Assembly: GCA_964481255.1 (NCBI GenBank)
Contig: CAYZTZ010000016.1
Coordinates: 1-43,478, forward strand
Source of the DNA: UBA6911 sp964481255
GTDB lineage: Bacteria > Acidobacteriota > UBA6911
Length of the DNA: 43,478 nt
Direction of reading: 5' to 3'
The position numbers were made by a program, and so were the translations under genes. Each line of letters starts with the position of its first letter. Within the stretch, counting starts at the first letter, position 1. The notes below the pieces were generated by a model. The model ran no database searches. It was not told the origin of the DNA and was given only the letters and a program-made list of their open reading frames with translations. Shown piece after piece: positions 10,052-19,459 of this stretch.

Positions 10052-10484
10052 GGTGTTTGTGGATTCCAATGTGCTGGTTTGCGCGCGGGACGCGTCCGAA
10101 CCCGGGAAGCAGAAGAAGGCTATGGCCTGGATGGAAAGTCTGTGGAGCTCCGGGGCGGGGCGTTTGAGCTCTCAGGTGTTGCAGGAGTTTTATGTAACGG
10201 TCACCGAAAAGCTTAAGCCGGGACTGGATGCCGCCGGCGCGCGAGCCGATGTTCGATCTCTGGAGGCCTGGCGCCCCATTCCCCTGGATATCCGTGTCAT
10301 GGAAGGAGCGTGGTCGATCCGGGATCGGTTCCGGCTCTCATGGTGGGACGCCCTGATTGTGGCTACAGCCCAGATAGGCGGCTGTCGATACCTTCTGTCA
10401 GAGGACTTTCAAGAGGGACAGAAATTCGGCAGTGTTCGTGTTATCCATCCGTTCCACACATCCCCGTCTTCGATAAACCTTTGA
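10041..10484 (+). CDS. VapC-type PIN-domain ribonuclease toxin
   Basis: A 147-residue PIN-domain toxin. The metal-binding acidic residues are all visible: Asp8 in VFVDSNVL, Glu49 in VLQEFY, Asp103 in SWWDALIVATA and Asp122 in LLSEDFQEG. It is therefore probably an intact RNase. The family cleaves tRNA or rRNA when released from its antitoxin. It overlaps the upstream ribbon-helix-helix antitoxin gene by 11 bases, so the pair is translated together. It differs in sequence type from the truncated VapC at the left edge and is not a duplicate of it. Confidence 0.92.
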   Translation: MTAEVFVDSNVLVCARDASEPGKQKKAMAWMESLWSSGAGRLSSQVLQEFYVTVTEKLKPGLDAAGARADVRSLEAWRPIPLDIRVMEGAWSIRDRFRLSWWDALIVATAQIGGCRYLLSEDFQEGQKFGSVRVIHPFHTSPSSINL

Positions 10485-10660
10485 GTCGTTTAGGGCTCGG
10501 ACCAACATAATAAAAAAAGGCTCATTTGGCTATTGTGAAAAGACGGCGCAAAGGGTTGGACTGCACCCTTTCGGAGGGCGCTTTGGGCTCCACCCATTGA
10601 TGTATGGATTTATATGCCGGTCCGCCCTTGATTTACCGTGTTCCCCCTTTGGAGGCTATT

Positions 10661-11599
10661 ATGGCTCTCGATCCACAAGCGCGTGCTGTTCTCGATCGGC
10701 TCGCCGCGATGGGAGGCCCGCCGATTAATGAGATGACAGTCAGCGACGTCCGCCGCGACAGCATCAAGATGGCGGCGATGCAGGGCGCGCCGGAGGATGT
10801 TGCGAAGGTTGAAGACCGCACGCTGCCCGGCCCGGCGCGCGAGATCCCGGTCCGGATTTACACTCCGGCCTTCCAGGGGCCGCTCCCGGTGCTGGTGTTT
10901 TTTCACGGCGGCGAATGGGTCATCGGCAGCATCGAGATGGTCGATGGGCTGTGCCGGTCACTCGCCAACGCTTCCGGCTGCATCGTTGTTTCGGTCGATT
11001 ATCGGCTGGCCCCGGAGCCCCCTTTCCCGGCTGCGGCCGACGACGCTTATGGCGCGGCATTATGGGTCGCGGACAATGCCGCCGGCTTCGATGGGGACCC
11101 GGCGCGGATCGCCGTGGGCGGCGACAGCGCCGGAGGCAATCTCGCGGCCGTCGTCGCTCTGATGGCGCGCGATCGCGGCAGGCCTGCGCTGAAGTTTCAA
11201 CTGCTCGTTTATCCCGCCACGGATGCCGCTTGCGACACCCCATCCTGCAGCGAAAACGCCGACGGCTATTTCCTGACCCGGGACGCCATTCTTTGGTTCT
11301 GGAATCACTATCTCCCCCGGGAGGCTGACCGAACCAATCCCTACGCTTCGCCGCTGCGCGCGCGAGATTTCAGGGGATTGCCGGAGGCGCTGGTGATCAC
11401 GGCCGAATATGACCCGCTGCGCGACGAGGGGGAACGGTACGCCGAGAGGCTGCGGGATGCCGGCGTCCCGGTGCAACTCACACGCTATGAAGGCATGATT
11501 CACGGTTTCTTCGCCATGGGCGCGGTGATCGATCAAGGCAGGAAGGCGATCGAGCAGGCGGCTGCGGCCCTGCGTTCCGCTTTTGCGGGTTGCGGATAG
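10661..11599 (+). CDS. Alpha/beta hydrolase, hormone-sensitive lipase (HSL) family esterase
   Basis: A 312-residue carboxylesterase of bacterial family IV. The oxyanion-hole motif FFHGGEW (HGG 82-84), the nucleophile GGDSAGGN (Ser156), the acid in EYDPLRDEG (Asp251) and the base in MIHGFF (His281) complete a catalytic triad. It hydrolyses short-chain esters in the cytoplasm. I chose ATG 10661 over the longer frame at 10604 because GGAGG is placed six bases ahead and the family usually begins with a sequence like LDPQARAVLDRLA. It stands alone: the gene before it ends at 10484 and the next is convergent. Confidence 0.93.
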   Translation: MALDPQARAVLDRLAAMGGPPINEMTVSDVRRDSIKMAAMQGAPEDVAKVEDRTLPGPAREIPVRIYTPAFQGPLPVLVFFHGGEWVIGSIEMVDGLCRSLANASGCIVVSVDYRLAPEPPFPAAADDAYGAALWVADNAAGFDGDPARIAVGGDSAGGNLAAVVALMARDRGRPALKFQLLVYPATDAACDTPSCSENADGYFLTRDAILWFWNHYLPREADRTNPYASPLRARDFRGLPEALVITAEYDPLRDEGERYAERLRDAGVPVQLTRYEGMIHGFFAMGAVIDQGRKAIEQAAAALRSAFAGCG

Positions 11600-11748
11600 G
11601 ACGGATCCGCGGGCGGCCTTATCGAGACTTCAGGCGACGCGCTCAAGCAGTTCTTCAAACATTGATCGCGCGGGCAACGCGTATATCCGAATCGGGATCG
11701 TCGTCCGGCGGTGAAAGGCCGAGGCCCCAGTTCCTATCAATATCCCTA

Positions 11749-12267
11749 TCACTCCAACCGCTTGAATACATAGCGTACGGCCATATCCCCGTAGCCCATT
11801 TTGCCGTCCTGCGAAGGTTTGAACTTCGCCATTCCCGGCATGACCATTTTGTCGTACTGGGGTTCCAGTATGAGGATGTCATCCCCCTCCATATGACATT
11901 TGAAGGTCATGGATCCCAGAACGGGGAAAGCCGCAAGCATATGGTGAACGACCATCTCTTTGCCGTCAAATTCATAGGTGCCGGCGTCGGCCATGAAGGA
12001 CCGGTTGGCCGCCGGAGCCTCGCCCATCGCCTGTTTAGGCGTAAAATCACGGATGGCGCTGTAATGCTTTTTGGCGATATAGATCATGAACTGCGCGTCT
12101 TCCCGGGTCCTTTTGTTCTCACCGATTCCCACGTCCATGGATTGAAGAGTCCAGACACCCTGGATTTTTTGGCGGAGATCTTTGTCCGCGGCCTTTGTCC
12201 CCTGGGCATAGGCATAAGAAAATGTGAATGCAACCAGAACACACAAGGACATGAATAATCTTTTCAT
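11749..12267 (-). CDS. Exported protein of unknown function, lipocalin-like
   Basis: A 172-residue protein with a clear Sec signal peptide (MKRLFMSLCVLVAFTFSYAYAQ, likely cut after AYA). The mature part starts with a charged helix, then IQGVWTLQSM, and alternates short strands (AGTYEFDGKEMVVHH, SMTFKCHMEGDDILIL, YVFKRLE) as in small lipocalin-like beta-barrels. ATG 12267 is supported by AAGGAGA eight bases upstream; the longer frame from 12357 has no ribosome site. Ligand and role are unknown. The next minus-strand gene (12490-13509) also encodes an exported protein, about 220 bases upstream. Confidence 0.75.
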   Translation of the reverse strand: MKRLFMSLCVLVAFTFSYAYAQGTKAADKDLRQKIQGVWTLQSMDVGIGENKRTREDAQFMIYIAKKHYSAIRDFTPKQAMGEAPAANRSFMADAGTYEFDGKEMVVHHMLAAFPVLGSMTFKCHMEGDDILILEPQYDKMVMPGMAKFKPSQDGKMGYGDMAVRYVFKRLE

Positions 12268-12489
12268 CGCAAGTCTCCTTTTTTCGACGTCCGATATCCT
12301 AGTCCGTATGCGATAGGGATAAGTCTCCCCTATCGTCGCCGGACTGCCGAATGCCACCGTCCATTACACCTGTTTCAATATAATTCTTATTTCGAAGCCA
12401 GCCCCGGCTCCGGAAGGGGCATCCTCCGGCGGTCTGGATCCCGGCCGCCCGGCGGGTGGCGGCATGCAGCGGCCGGAGCGGCGGGCTTC

Positions 12490-13509
12490 TTATTCCCAGC
12501 CGGTCTTGCTTCCGTAGGGCAGGACCAGGCCGGTGGCCTCGATGTCGTAAATCCTGCCCTTCTTGATTTTAAAGAAGTGGATCGCCGGCATGTTGAAAAG
12601 TCCCTGGTAGGACGGCACGCTGTCCAATCCCGGCACCCCCTTCAGTTTCATGACCTTGAGTTTGCTGTCGTGAACAAGAACGGAGAAGCCCACGGCCAGC
12701 CCTTTCTGTTCATCGGCAATGAGCAAACGGCGGTTCTTGATGTCGCTTATATAGGCCCAGACGCCCGCGCTGATCTGCCCTTCGCAGGTATTCGGCGCGG
12801 CCGCCAGAGCCCTGGCCAGGTTCGCCATTTCAGGATCGATGGAGCCTTCGGCGGGGAACTGCGGCGCATCTTTGACGGGTTTGGGCGCCCGCTTCCCGCC
12901 GACCGAAGTCGATCCGTTTTCACGGCGTTCACACTCTTGGGCGAACGGGGCCAGGGTCCCGTCTTCTCCCGTCAAAGCGTCATAGTAGGAAAGCCCGATG
13001 TCGATCATCCGGTCTCGCGGAGTCCTGTCTTCGGGCGCCAGATCCTCGACGAGCCCGGGACGCGGTTTTTGGAGGTTCGGCATCGCGTAAGCCAGGTTTT
13101 CCCGGACCACGTGATGTTCCGCCTCGGCAATCTTGCCGCGCCGCAAAGCCAGGCGCGCGCCGAACAGGACGTCCCGGTTACGGTTTTCCTTCATCATGAC
13201 GAGGCAGGCGACCTGCTGCGCCACCGGATCGGCCGCATAAATCTGGAACTCCGAGGGCCCGCCTGACGCCGTGACCCAAAGGCCGTCCCCGACCGGTATG
13301 TTCGCCGTATTCTCAGTGAACTTGACTTCCTTGTCGAGCGGCACCAGCGTCGGGTCGTGTTTCACCAGGGCCGCGAGATAGTTTTTCATGAGAGTGACCA
13401 GGCACTCCCGGTCGCAGGTTGGGGCCGCTTCAAGAAAACGGGTGGTTCCCAAAACGGCAACGGCAGCCATCCCGATTGCGATGCACAGACGCTTCATATG
13501 TGTTTTCAT
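12490..13509 (-). CDS. Exported DUF8021-like protein
   Basis: A 339-residue exported protein. The signal peptide (KRLCIAIGMAAVAVLGTTRF, end near EAA) precedes CDRECLVTLMKNYLAALVKHDP and VKFTENTANIPVGDGLW, the hallmark of DUF8021/SnoaL-like domains in secreted proteins of bacteria and fungi. A related second copy appears in the C-terminal half (AGVWAYISDIKNRRLLIADEQ and FFKIKKGRIYDIEATG). The domain is an NTF2-like cone, but no catalytic role is established. ATG 13509 and an internal ATG at 13497 are both possible; the AGGGGG site fits the second better. Confidence 0.75.
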   Translation of the reverse strand: MKTHMKRLCIAIGMAAVAVLGTTRFLEAAPTCDRECLVTLMKNYLAALVKHDPTLVPLDKEVKFTENTANIPVGDGLWVTASGGPSEFQIYAADPVAQQVACLVMMKENRNRDVLFGARLALRRGKIAEAEHHVVRENLAYAMPNLQKPRPGLVEDLAPEDRTPRDRMIDIGLSYYDALTGEDGTLAPFAQECERRENGSTSVGGKRAPKPVKDAPQFPAEGSIDPEMANLARALAAAPNTCEGQISAGVWAYISDIKNRRLLIADEQKGLAVGFSVLVHDSKLKVMKLKGVPGLDSVPSYQGLFNMPAIHFFKIKKGRIYDIEATGLVLPYGSKTGWE

Positions 13510-13683
13510 TCCCCCTATGCTCCGGACAAAACGCTGATTCCTTCACCGAAGACATCAGGCAATCCCGGGGCGTATCTTGTCAAGCAAAATTGCCATGGGT
13601 TGAAGCGGATCCGTCTTTTCGGAAGTGGCGCGGGCGGGCGGTTCATGGCATAGTAATCGCCATTGCATCGGGGAGAGGAGAGT

Positions 13684-14955
13684 ATGGAATCGCATCACAG
13701 CCTGTTTTTGAGAATCTCATCGAAACTTGGATTCATTGGAGTCATCGTGATACTGGCCGTGTCTGCGGCGGCGGCCCGGGAGATTCCGTCCGTGGAGCCT
13801 GAAAAGGAGGGATTCTCGAAGGAGCGGCTCGGCCGGCTTGTCGCCAGGACTCATTCCTACGTGGACAGCGGCGGCGCCGCCGGCATCATTACTCTGGTCG
13901 CCCGCCACGGCAGGATGGTGCACTTCGACGTTTACGGCAAGGCCGACATAGAAGCCGGCACGCCGCTCAGGGCAGACAGCCTGTTCCGCATGTACTCGAT
14001 GACCAAACCCATCACGAGCGCGGCGCTTCTCATGCTTTATGAGGAAGGCAGGTTTCAGCTCGACGACCCGCTGGAGAAATATTTTCCCGAATTCAAGGAT
14101 CTCAAGGTCTATGTCTCGGGCAGCGGAGACCGGATTCAGCTCGAGCCGCCGAAACGCAAGCCCACCGTGCGCGACATTTTCCGTCACACGGCCGGCTTCA
14201 GCTATGGCATGGGCCAGTCGCCCGTCGACAAGCTCTACCAGGAAGCCAAAGTGACCGCGGGCGGACTCAAGGAGCTTCCCGCGAGGCTTGCGAAGCTGCC
14301 GCTTCTGTATCAGCCGGGAACGCGCTGGGTATACAGCGTTTCGCACGACGTGCAGGCGGCCCTGGTCGAGCGTCTGTCGGGCATGAACTTCGAAGATTTC
14401 ATGAGCGCGCGCGTCTTCAAGCCCCTGGATATGAAGGACAGCACTCTCGGGATTCCCGCGATCGACATCTCGCGCCTGACGACGAGCTATTCGCTGAAAC
14501 AGGGGAAACTCGTGCCGGTGGACAAGCCCGCCACCAGCAATTACAAAGGAGTCGGCGGCGGCTCGAGCCTCACCTCAAGTGCGCGCGACTATCTGCGCTT
14601 TGCGCAGATGCTTTTAAACGGCGGCGAGCTCGACGGCGTGCGGCTGCTCGCTCCCGGGACGGTCCGGCTGATGAGATCCAACCATCTGCCCGACGGTGTC
14701 TGGATGGGAATGGGCGACCCGGCGATGAATACCGGCACCGGCTACGGACTTGGAGTTTCAGTTCTGGTCGATCCGGTCCGCCGCGGCAATCTCGGATCGA
14801 AGGGTGAGTTCGGCTGGTCGGGCGCCGCGACCACCCACGTGATCATCGACCCCGAGAAGGACATCGTCGGAATCTTCCTGACCCAGAGGATGATGGACGA
14901 TCGCGTTTACTACAACGAATTCATCACAATGACCTACCAGGCTCTGATGGAGTAG
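13684..14955 (+). CDS. Exported serine hydrolase of the beta-lactamase/penicillin-binding (EstB-like) family
   Basis: A 423-residue class C beta-lactamase-fold hydrolase. An N-terminal hydrophobic segment (LGFIGVIVILAVSAAAAR) is a signal peptide or anchor, so it acts in the periplasm. The SxxK nucleophile is YSMTKP (Ser105, Lys108), the YxN-like motif is VYSVSHD (Tyr217), and the third motif region is WSGAATTH. Family members include esterases, D-aminopeptidases and beta-lactamases; EstB-like esterase is the likelier role because the last motif is not KTG. ATG 13684 follows GGAGAGGAG; the TTG at 13663 is less likely. A strong terminator follows at 15033-15071. Confidence 0.9.
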   Translation: MESHHSLFLRISSKLGFIGVIVILAVSAAAAREIPSVEPEKEGFSKERLGRLVARTHSYVDSGGAAGIITLVARHGRMVHFDVYGKADIEAGTPLRADSLFRMYSMTKPITSAALLMLYEEGRFQLDDPLEKYFPEFKDLKVYVSGSGDRIQLEPPKRKPTVRDIFRHTAGFSYGMGQSPVDKLYQEAKVTAGGLKELPARLAKLPLLYQPGTRWVYSVSHDVQAALVERLSGMNFEDFMSARVFKPLDMKDSTLGIPAIDISRLTTSYSLKQGKLVPVDKPATSNYKGVGGGSSLTSSARDYLRFAQMLLNGGELDGVRLLAPGTVRLMRSNHLPDGVWMGMGDPAMNTGTGYGLGVSVLVDPVRRGNLGSKGEFGWSGAATTHVIIDPEKDIVGIFLTQRMMDDRVYYNEFITMTYQALME

Positions 14956-15032
14956 GTATCCGCCGTTGGAACGAAGCCGGTCTGGAGACGGCCGCGGTTA
15001 CAGCCTGATTCCACGGACGAATCTTTTTCATC

Positions 15033-15071
15033 GCCTGTCCGGGACAGCCGCTTCCGGCAGGCGCTTTTTTT
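15033..15071 (+). terminator. Rho-independent terminator
   Basis: GCCTGTCCGG pairs with CCGGCAGGC (one bulged T) around a short loop and is followed by a run of seven T (15065-15071). It lies 78 bases after the beta-lactamase-fold gene and separates it from the HPr-kinase-like cassette. Confidence 0.8.
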
Positions 15072-15214
15072 AAATCATTTGCAGCGCGGTGCGCCGGCGT
15101 ACCTGAAAGCAGGGAAACATGGCATCCGATACCGCCGTTCTTGTAGAATAAGTCCCTGATCCTGAAAAGGTGTTGTGCGGCTCGTCGTGGCAGGGTAGAG
15201 GCCGGGATTTCCTC

Positions 15215-16216
15215 ATGTCGACGCTTCAATTGGATTTTTATGGTTGCGGGGTCCTTGTTGAAAGCGCCGAGGACGAGTTCCAGCGGTCCGTGGAACATGA
15301 TTTCTCCTATTTCCTGGGTCCGGCAAGCCGTCCCGTGCTCCATGTCGCCTTTGACAAATCCAGACCGGACTATGACGGTCTGCCCGATCTTTCCTGCTCC
15401 TTTGCAACGCCCCGCAACATCTGCTTCAGCGACGGGCGCCTTATGTATATCGATTACTTCGGCCAGGCCCTCAACGTCTATGACCGACAGTCGAATTCCT
15501 GCCGGATTATGACTCAGGACCTGGAATTGGCGCATGAAATCGCCTATCTAACCATCCTCTCGAGAATATCCGAAGCTTTGGAAGGCAGGCACCTGCACAG
15601 AGTCCACGGCCTCGGAATCGAAAGCGAGGGCCAAGGCGCCATCATCCTCCTGCCCAGCGGCGGTGGCAAATCGACCCTTGCCCTTTCCCTGCTGCGCAAC
15701 GAAAACCGAGTCCGCCTGGTTTCGGAAGATTCACCTCTCCTGCGTCCCGATGGACATATGCTCCCCTTCCCCCTGCGCATCGGCGTACATCCCGCGAATG
15801 TTCCCGCCGATATTGATCCGCGATTTTTGCGCGCGGATAAGCGCATCGAGTTCAGTTCCAAAACCAGTATCGATATACGCTGCTTTGAAAACCGTATTGC
15901 CCGGGGAGCCGTTCCCGTGAAATATCTCCTTCTGGGCGTGCGGTCCACCGGACGGCGCGCTCAGATTATCCCCGTCTCCAGATACGCCGTCGTGCGCCAT
16001 ATCCTCGCAAACTCGATTATCGGCATCGGTTTGTACCAAGGCTTGGAATATGTCCTCCAAAAAAGCCTCAGCGAATCCGTGCGGCACATGGGGCTGTTTT
16101 TTTCACGAAGCTATAACAATGCGGTTCTTTTGAGATATGCTCGCGTCTTTCAATTTACAATAGGGAGGGATCCGGATCGGAATTGCGAATGCCTGCGCGA
16201 TTTCCTGTCCCGCTGA
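15215..16216 (+). CDS. HPr-kinase-like P-loop protein
   Basis: A 333-residue protein with an HPr kinase/phosphorylase-like P-loop. The Walker A stretch is ILLPSGGGKSTLALSLL (Pro147-Thr154), preceded by the HRVHGLGI strand as in HprK, where the P-loop follows a conserved HG. An acidic pair, SEDSPLL (Glu171, Asp172), sits where HprK carries its Walker B-like residues. The N-terminal 130 residues do not resemble the HprK N-domain. HprK-related proteins outside sugar regulation occur in peptide- or small-molecule-modifying clusters. It opens a tight plus-strand cassette: the radical SAM gene starts 13 bases after its stop. ATG 15215 is chosen over TTG 15170; the ribosome site is weak. Confidence 0.8.
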   Translation: MSTLQLDFYGCGVLVESAEDEFQRSVEHDFSYFLGPASRPVLHVAFDKSRPDYDGLPDLSCSFATPRNICFSDGRLMYIDYFGQALNVYDRQSNSCRIMTQDLELAHEIAYLTILSRISEALEGRHLHRVHGLGIESEGQGAIILLPSGGGKSTLALSLLRNENRVRLVSEDSPLLRPDGHMLPFPLRIGVHPANVPADIDPRFLRADKRIEFSSKTSIDIRCFENRIARGAVPVKYLLLGVRSTGRRAQIIPVSRYAVVRHILANSIIGIGLYQGLEYVLQKSLSESVRHMGLFFSRSYNNAVLLRYARVFQFTIGRDPDRNCECLRDFLSR

Positions 16217-16229
16217 AGGTCGGGATCGC

Positions 16230-17408
16230 GTGAATGGACAGGCCATGCTTGGAGGCCGAATCGGGGACATCCCTTTTTCTCGCTCCAAGTCAAGGAGATA
16301 TTCCGTGTACCTGCGCGACCTGTATCTTGACCTGCTCGCCCTGCAGGGGATCTTATGGAGCAGGCAGCCGTGGTGCGGTCCCCGCATCGCCCAAATAGAC
16401 ATTTCCGATGACTGCAATCTTGATTGCGCCATCTGCAATCGTTCCTGCATGGGTGTCGGAGGGTTGATGCCGGAACATCGAGTGCGGGCCCTGATCGACG
16501 AACTCTACGCTCTCGGAACCCAAGAGATTTTTTTTCACGGATTCGGCGAGCCCGCGTGCCATCCCCAATTGCCCGGGATGATTCTCCACGTCCGGTCCCA
16601 TTATCCGAAACTGCGTCAGCATCTTATTACCAACGGAACATGGAATTCGCCGGCCCTGGACGCGGCCTTGATCCGAGGGCGGGTCGCGGTTCGATTTAGC
16701 CTGCATGCAGGGGATGAATGGACCTGGCAACAGATGCACCCCCGGGATGATCCCCGGTTTTTCCGGCAGGCCGGGGATAACCTGCATCGCCTTGCCGCGG
16801 CGGCCCCGGATCGGGTGGAGGTGCTCTATGTGCTATGCAATCTGAATTTCAGAAAAATCCCGGAAATGCTGGTTTTCGCTTTAAAATGCGGCGTCCGGAA
16901 AGTACTGTTCCGGCCCATGCGGTTATTCAAGGGCAGGGACGGCCGCTATATGAACGATTCCCTGCAGCTCAACGCGCAACAGTACCGGGAAGCCGCGGAC
17001 ATTCTTGCCCGGTGTCGGCAGGAATTCGGAAGACGGATCAGGATCCAATCGGTTCCCTTTGAAAGAAACCGCTATGATCCGGAGCTGGGTCGCGCGTCTT
17101 CCCGGGATTTTTATATCTCGCGCGGCTGTTATATCGGATACGTTCTGACCGTTATCGAAAAAGACGGGAGCGTCTACGGTTGTCTGCCGGAATCCTCCGG
17201 GGGGCAACCGCTGGGAAATGTTTTTGATACTCCGTTCCGGGACATCTGGTTCGGGCCTGAATACGCGGCTTTTCGAAAAAAGCAGCTGTTTTCGGATAAG
17301 GCGCAAGTAGATCCCGACGGCTGTCCCAGTTACTGCCAGCACCTGGAAACGAATGTCCGACTGAATCGGTTCCACTGGCGGAACAGGTTGCCGAAGTTTT
17401 TACGATAA
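16230..17408 (+). CDS. Radical SAM protein with SPASM-like C-terminus
   Basis: A 392-residue radical SAM enzyme. CNLDCAICNRSC carries the 4Fe-4S ligands Cys62, Cys66 and Cys69, and FFHGFGEPACHPQ matches the GGEP strand. A later VLTVIEKDGSVYGCLP, then GNVFDTPFRDIW and DPDGCPSYCQH, is the layout of SPASM domains that bind auxiliary clusters and install modifications on peptides or other substrates. It lies between the HPr-kinase-like gene (13 bases) and the nucleotidyltransferase-glycosyltransferase gene (13 bases). GTG 16230 is the reported start; ATG 16245 is an alternative. The substrate is unknown, and no obvious precursor peptide gene is seen within the cassette. Confidence 0.88.
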   Translation: MNGQAMLGGRIGDIPFSRSKSRRYSVYLRDLYLDLLALQGILWSRQPWCGPRIAQIDISDDCNLDCAICNRSCMGVGGLMPEHRVRALIDELYALGTQEIFFHGFGEPACHPQLPGMILHVRSHYPKLRQHLITNGTWNSPALDAALIRGRVAVRFSLHAGDEWTWQQMHPRDDPRFFRQAGDNLHRLAAAAPDRVEVLYVLCNLNFRKIPEMLVFALKCGVRKVLFRPMRLFKGRDGRYMNDSLQLNAQQYREAADILARCRQEFGRRIRIQSVPFERNRYDPELGRASSRDFYISRGCYIGYVLTVIEKDGSVYGCLPESSGGQPLGNVFDTPFRDIWFGPEYAAFRKKQLFSDKAQVDPDGCPSYCQHLETNVRLNRFHWRNRLPKFLR

Positions 17409-17421
17409 GAGCTTCCGCATC

Positions 17422-19455
17422 ATGATTCGATCGTTCGTCATACGATGGGTCCTGCGTTTGTATCTGCCCCCCTTCGTTTGGGTTTATCACTTTTACTACT
17501 GGTTGGCGATTCAGCTCAGTCGGATGCTCCTCAGCCGCGTGGCTGGGGTTCGCAGCCTCTACCTGACCGGCTCGTGGGTTCGCCGGGATCTGATTTACGG
17601 ATTGAGCGACGTCGATTTTAAGGTATTTGTGTCCGGCGATAAAAACCGGGAAACTCACGATTCCATTCGACGACGTTTCTCATGGCTGCGCCGCTTTTTC
17701 CCCATATTGGGCAATCCGGATGAGAAGGGCGTGTATTTTCTTGATTCCTTTGAAGCGGACTACCGTCGTTATCCGCTGGTGCAGCACCTTTTCGATCCTC
17801 GATATTTCAAGCATCGGCGGCTATGGGGAGAGGACCTGATTCCGAGTCTTCCCCTGCAGCCATGGGAAGCCCTGGATCAGGATGAGTGCGCCTTTGCCCG
17901 GTTGAAGGACTGGATCGAGAGAGTCTACCTTATCACGAATCGGGATGGATGGAGCGCTCCCCATAAACAGCATCTGTATTTTAAGGCGGTCAGCGATGTC
18001 GCTCTGCTCGCGATCCGGGCTGGAAATCCGGATTTCAGTTTTTCCCGGCGTTCCGAGATTCTGCATACCATAGCCCATGAAATGGAGGAGCCTTACAGCC
18101 GCTGGATCAGGAATCTCCTGGTGGAAAACCGGCTTCGTTACCGCAAACAGTACAATAGCGACGATGAGAATTTCAGGCTGTTCAAGAAAGTCGTGTCCTG
18201 TTGCCTGGAAAGGATATCCGGCCGCAATAACAGCCCTCCCGTTCCCCTGAAAACGGAGCGAAGTTTTTCACCCCGCTGCAACGGGCAGGATCCCGTCGCG
18301 GACAGACTGCGAAGCTTTTCTTCAAGCATCCGGGAAGTGACCGTTGTCCCGTGGGCTCAACTGCCGATCCATCCTCTGGATTTTCAGCTTTTCGGCTGTC
18401 CGGTTTATGTCTTGAAATGCTCCGCCCCCCTGACGCTGCCGGAGTTCCAAGCCCTGAGATCCTACTGCCGGAAGGTGCTTCGCAATGCGGCCAGAGTGGT
18501 TCTGATGGAATATGAGGGTTGGCTGAGCACGGTGGATGCGGATTTCGTCGAACACTGGGGCGGTTTTTCGGGGTCTTCCGATCTGATGCAACCCCTGCTC
18601 CTGGAGGATGCGGCGAGACCCATGACTCAGGACGAGGACCGCAGGATCCGGCGTCGAACGGCCGCATTCCGGGAGCAATTAGCCGCGCTTCTCGACGATC
18701 CCGAATCGGGCAGGATAAGCCTCCGTTTTTTCCCCGCGTTTCTTTTCAACGCCTTGCGCGCCCTCAATTTTGATCATGAGTTCGGTATCGGGAAATGGTG
18801 TTGGCTGCCGGACGCCGACGCCGTCGCCGATTTTCTTTTCCGGCGCACGCCCTTGGATCCCGCCTTCGTCCGGAAGCTGGCGCAGCAGTATGCCGCCGCG
18901 GCGGGGGACGGCGGCTCCTTCGATGAAAGGCTGCTTCCTAAAAGCCGCGCGTTGCTTTCGGAGACGCTTGAAGTCACGCTCCATCGGCGACCCTGGAACG
19001 ACCTGGAAAAGCTCAACGCCATGGCGGATGAAGCGCGCCTTGGAATATCCGCCGCTGTGGTCACCTTTTATCGGCCGAAGCCCCTTGAGCGCTGTTTGAA
19101 TTCCATCGCCCGGCTCACGAGGACCCCGAGCGAACTGATAATAGTCGCCGAAAGCTCCGATACCGCTTCGCGAGAAATAGTCGAAAACCTGCGGTTCCCC
19201 TTTCCCATGCGGTTTCTGGCCGGCGACCGCCTTCGGATAGGGGCGGCGCGCAACATGGCGGCGCGCGCCGCGAAGGGAGACCTCATTGTTTTCATCGATG
19301 ACGACGCCTGTGTCTCGCCGGATTGGCTGGATCTCGTGGAAAGGGCTTTCCTGCGCGATTCCCGGATCGGCCTCGTATCCGGTGCCGTTCTGAATCTGCG
19401 CTGCGGCCGACGGGACTCCATTTGGAAGTTCATGCAAGTGATGGAGAAGCTCTGA
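17422..19455 (+). CDS. Nucleotidyltransferase-like / GT2 glycosyltransferase fusion (C-terminus lost by frameshift)
   Basis: A 677-residue two-part protein. The N-terminal third looks like a Pol-beta nucleotidyltransferase: YLTGSWVRRDLIYGLSDVDF carries the GS (50-51) and DxD (Asp63, Asp65) motifs. A helical middle of about 450 residues is unrecognised. From about residue 540 a family 2 glycosyltransferase begins (ISAAVVTFYRPKPLERCL, then the donor-binding IDDDACVSPDWLD). The frame ends in TGA right after KFMQVMEKL, in the middle of the GT2 domain, and the next plus-strand frame continues the domain from four bases later. A single-base indel near 19450 would join them. The N-terminus also has a hydrophobic stretch (YLPPFVWVYHFYYWLAI). 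Confidence 0.8.
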   Translation: MIRSFVIRWVLRLYLPPFVWVYHFYYWLAIQLSRMLLSRVAGVRSLYLTGSWVRRDLIYGLSDVDFKVFVSGDKNRETHDSIRRRFSWLRRFFPILGNPDEKGVYFLDSFEADYRRYPLVQHLFDPRYFKHRRLWGEDLIPSLPLQPWEALDQDECAFARLKDWIERVYLITNRDGWSAPHKQHLYFKAVSDVALLAIRAGNPDFSFSRRSEILHTIAHEMEEPYSRWIRNLLVENRLRYRKQYNSDDENFRLFKKVVSCCLERISGRNNSPPVPLKTERSFSPRCNGQDPVADRLRSFSSSIREVTVVPWAQLPIHPLDFQLFGCPVYVLKCSAPLTLPEFQALRSYCRKVLRNAARVVLMEYEGWLSTVDADFVEHWGGFSGSSDLMQPLLLEDAARPMTQDEDRRIRRRTAAFREQLAALLDDPESGRISLRFFPAFLFNALRALNFDHEFGIGKWCWLPDADAVADFLFRRTPLDPAFVRKLAQQYAAAAGDGGSFDERLLPKSRALLSETLEVTLHRRPWNDLEKLNAMADEARLGISAAVVTFYRPKPLERCLNSIARLTRTPSELIIVAESSDTASREIVENLRFPFPMRFLAGDRLRIGAARNMAARAAKGDLIVFIDDDACVSPDWLDLVERAFLRDSRIGLVSGAVLNLRCGRRDSIWKFMQVMEKL

Positions 19456-19459
19456 TTCT

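Noticed and set aside
15118..15154. Tiny ORF (about ten codons) as a precursor peptide for the radical SAM cassette
   Set aside because: Too short, no leader-like composition and a weak ribosome site; nothing ties it to the cassette.
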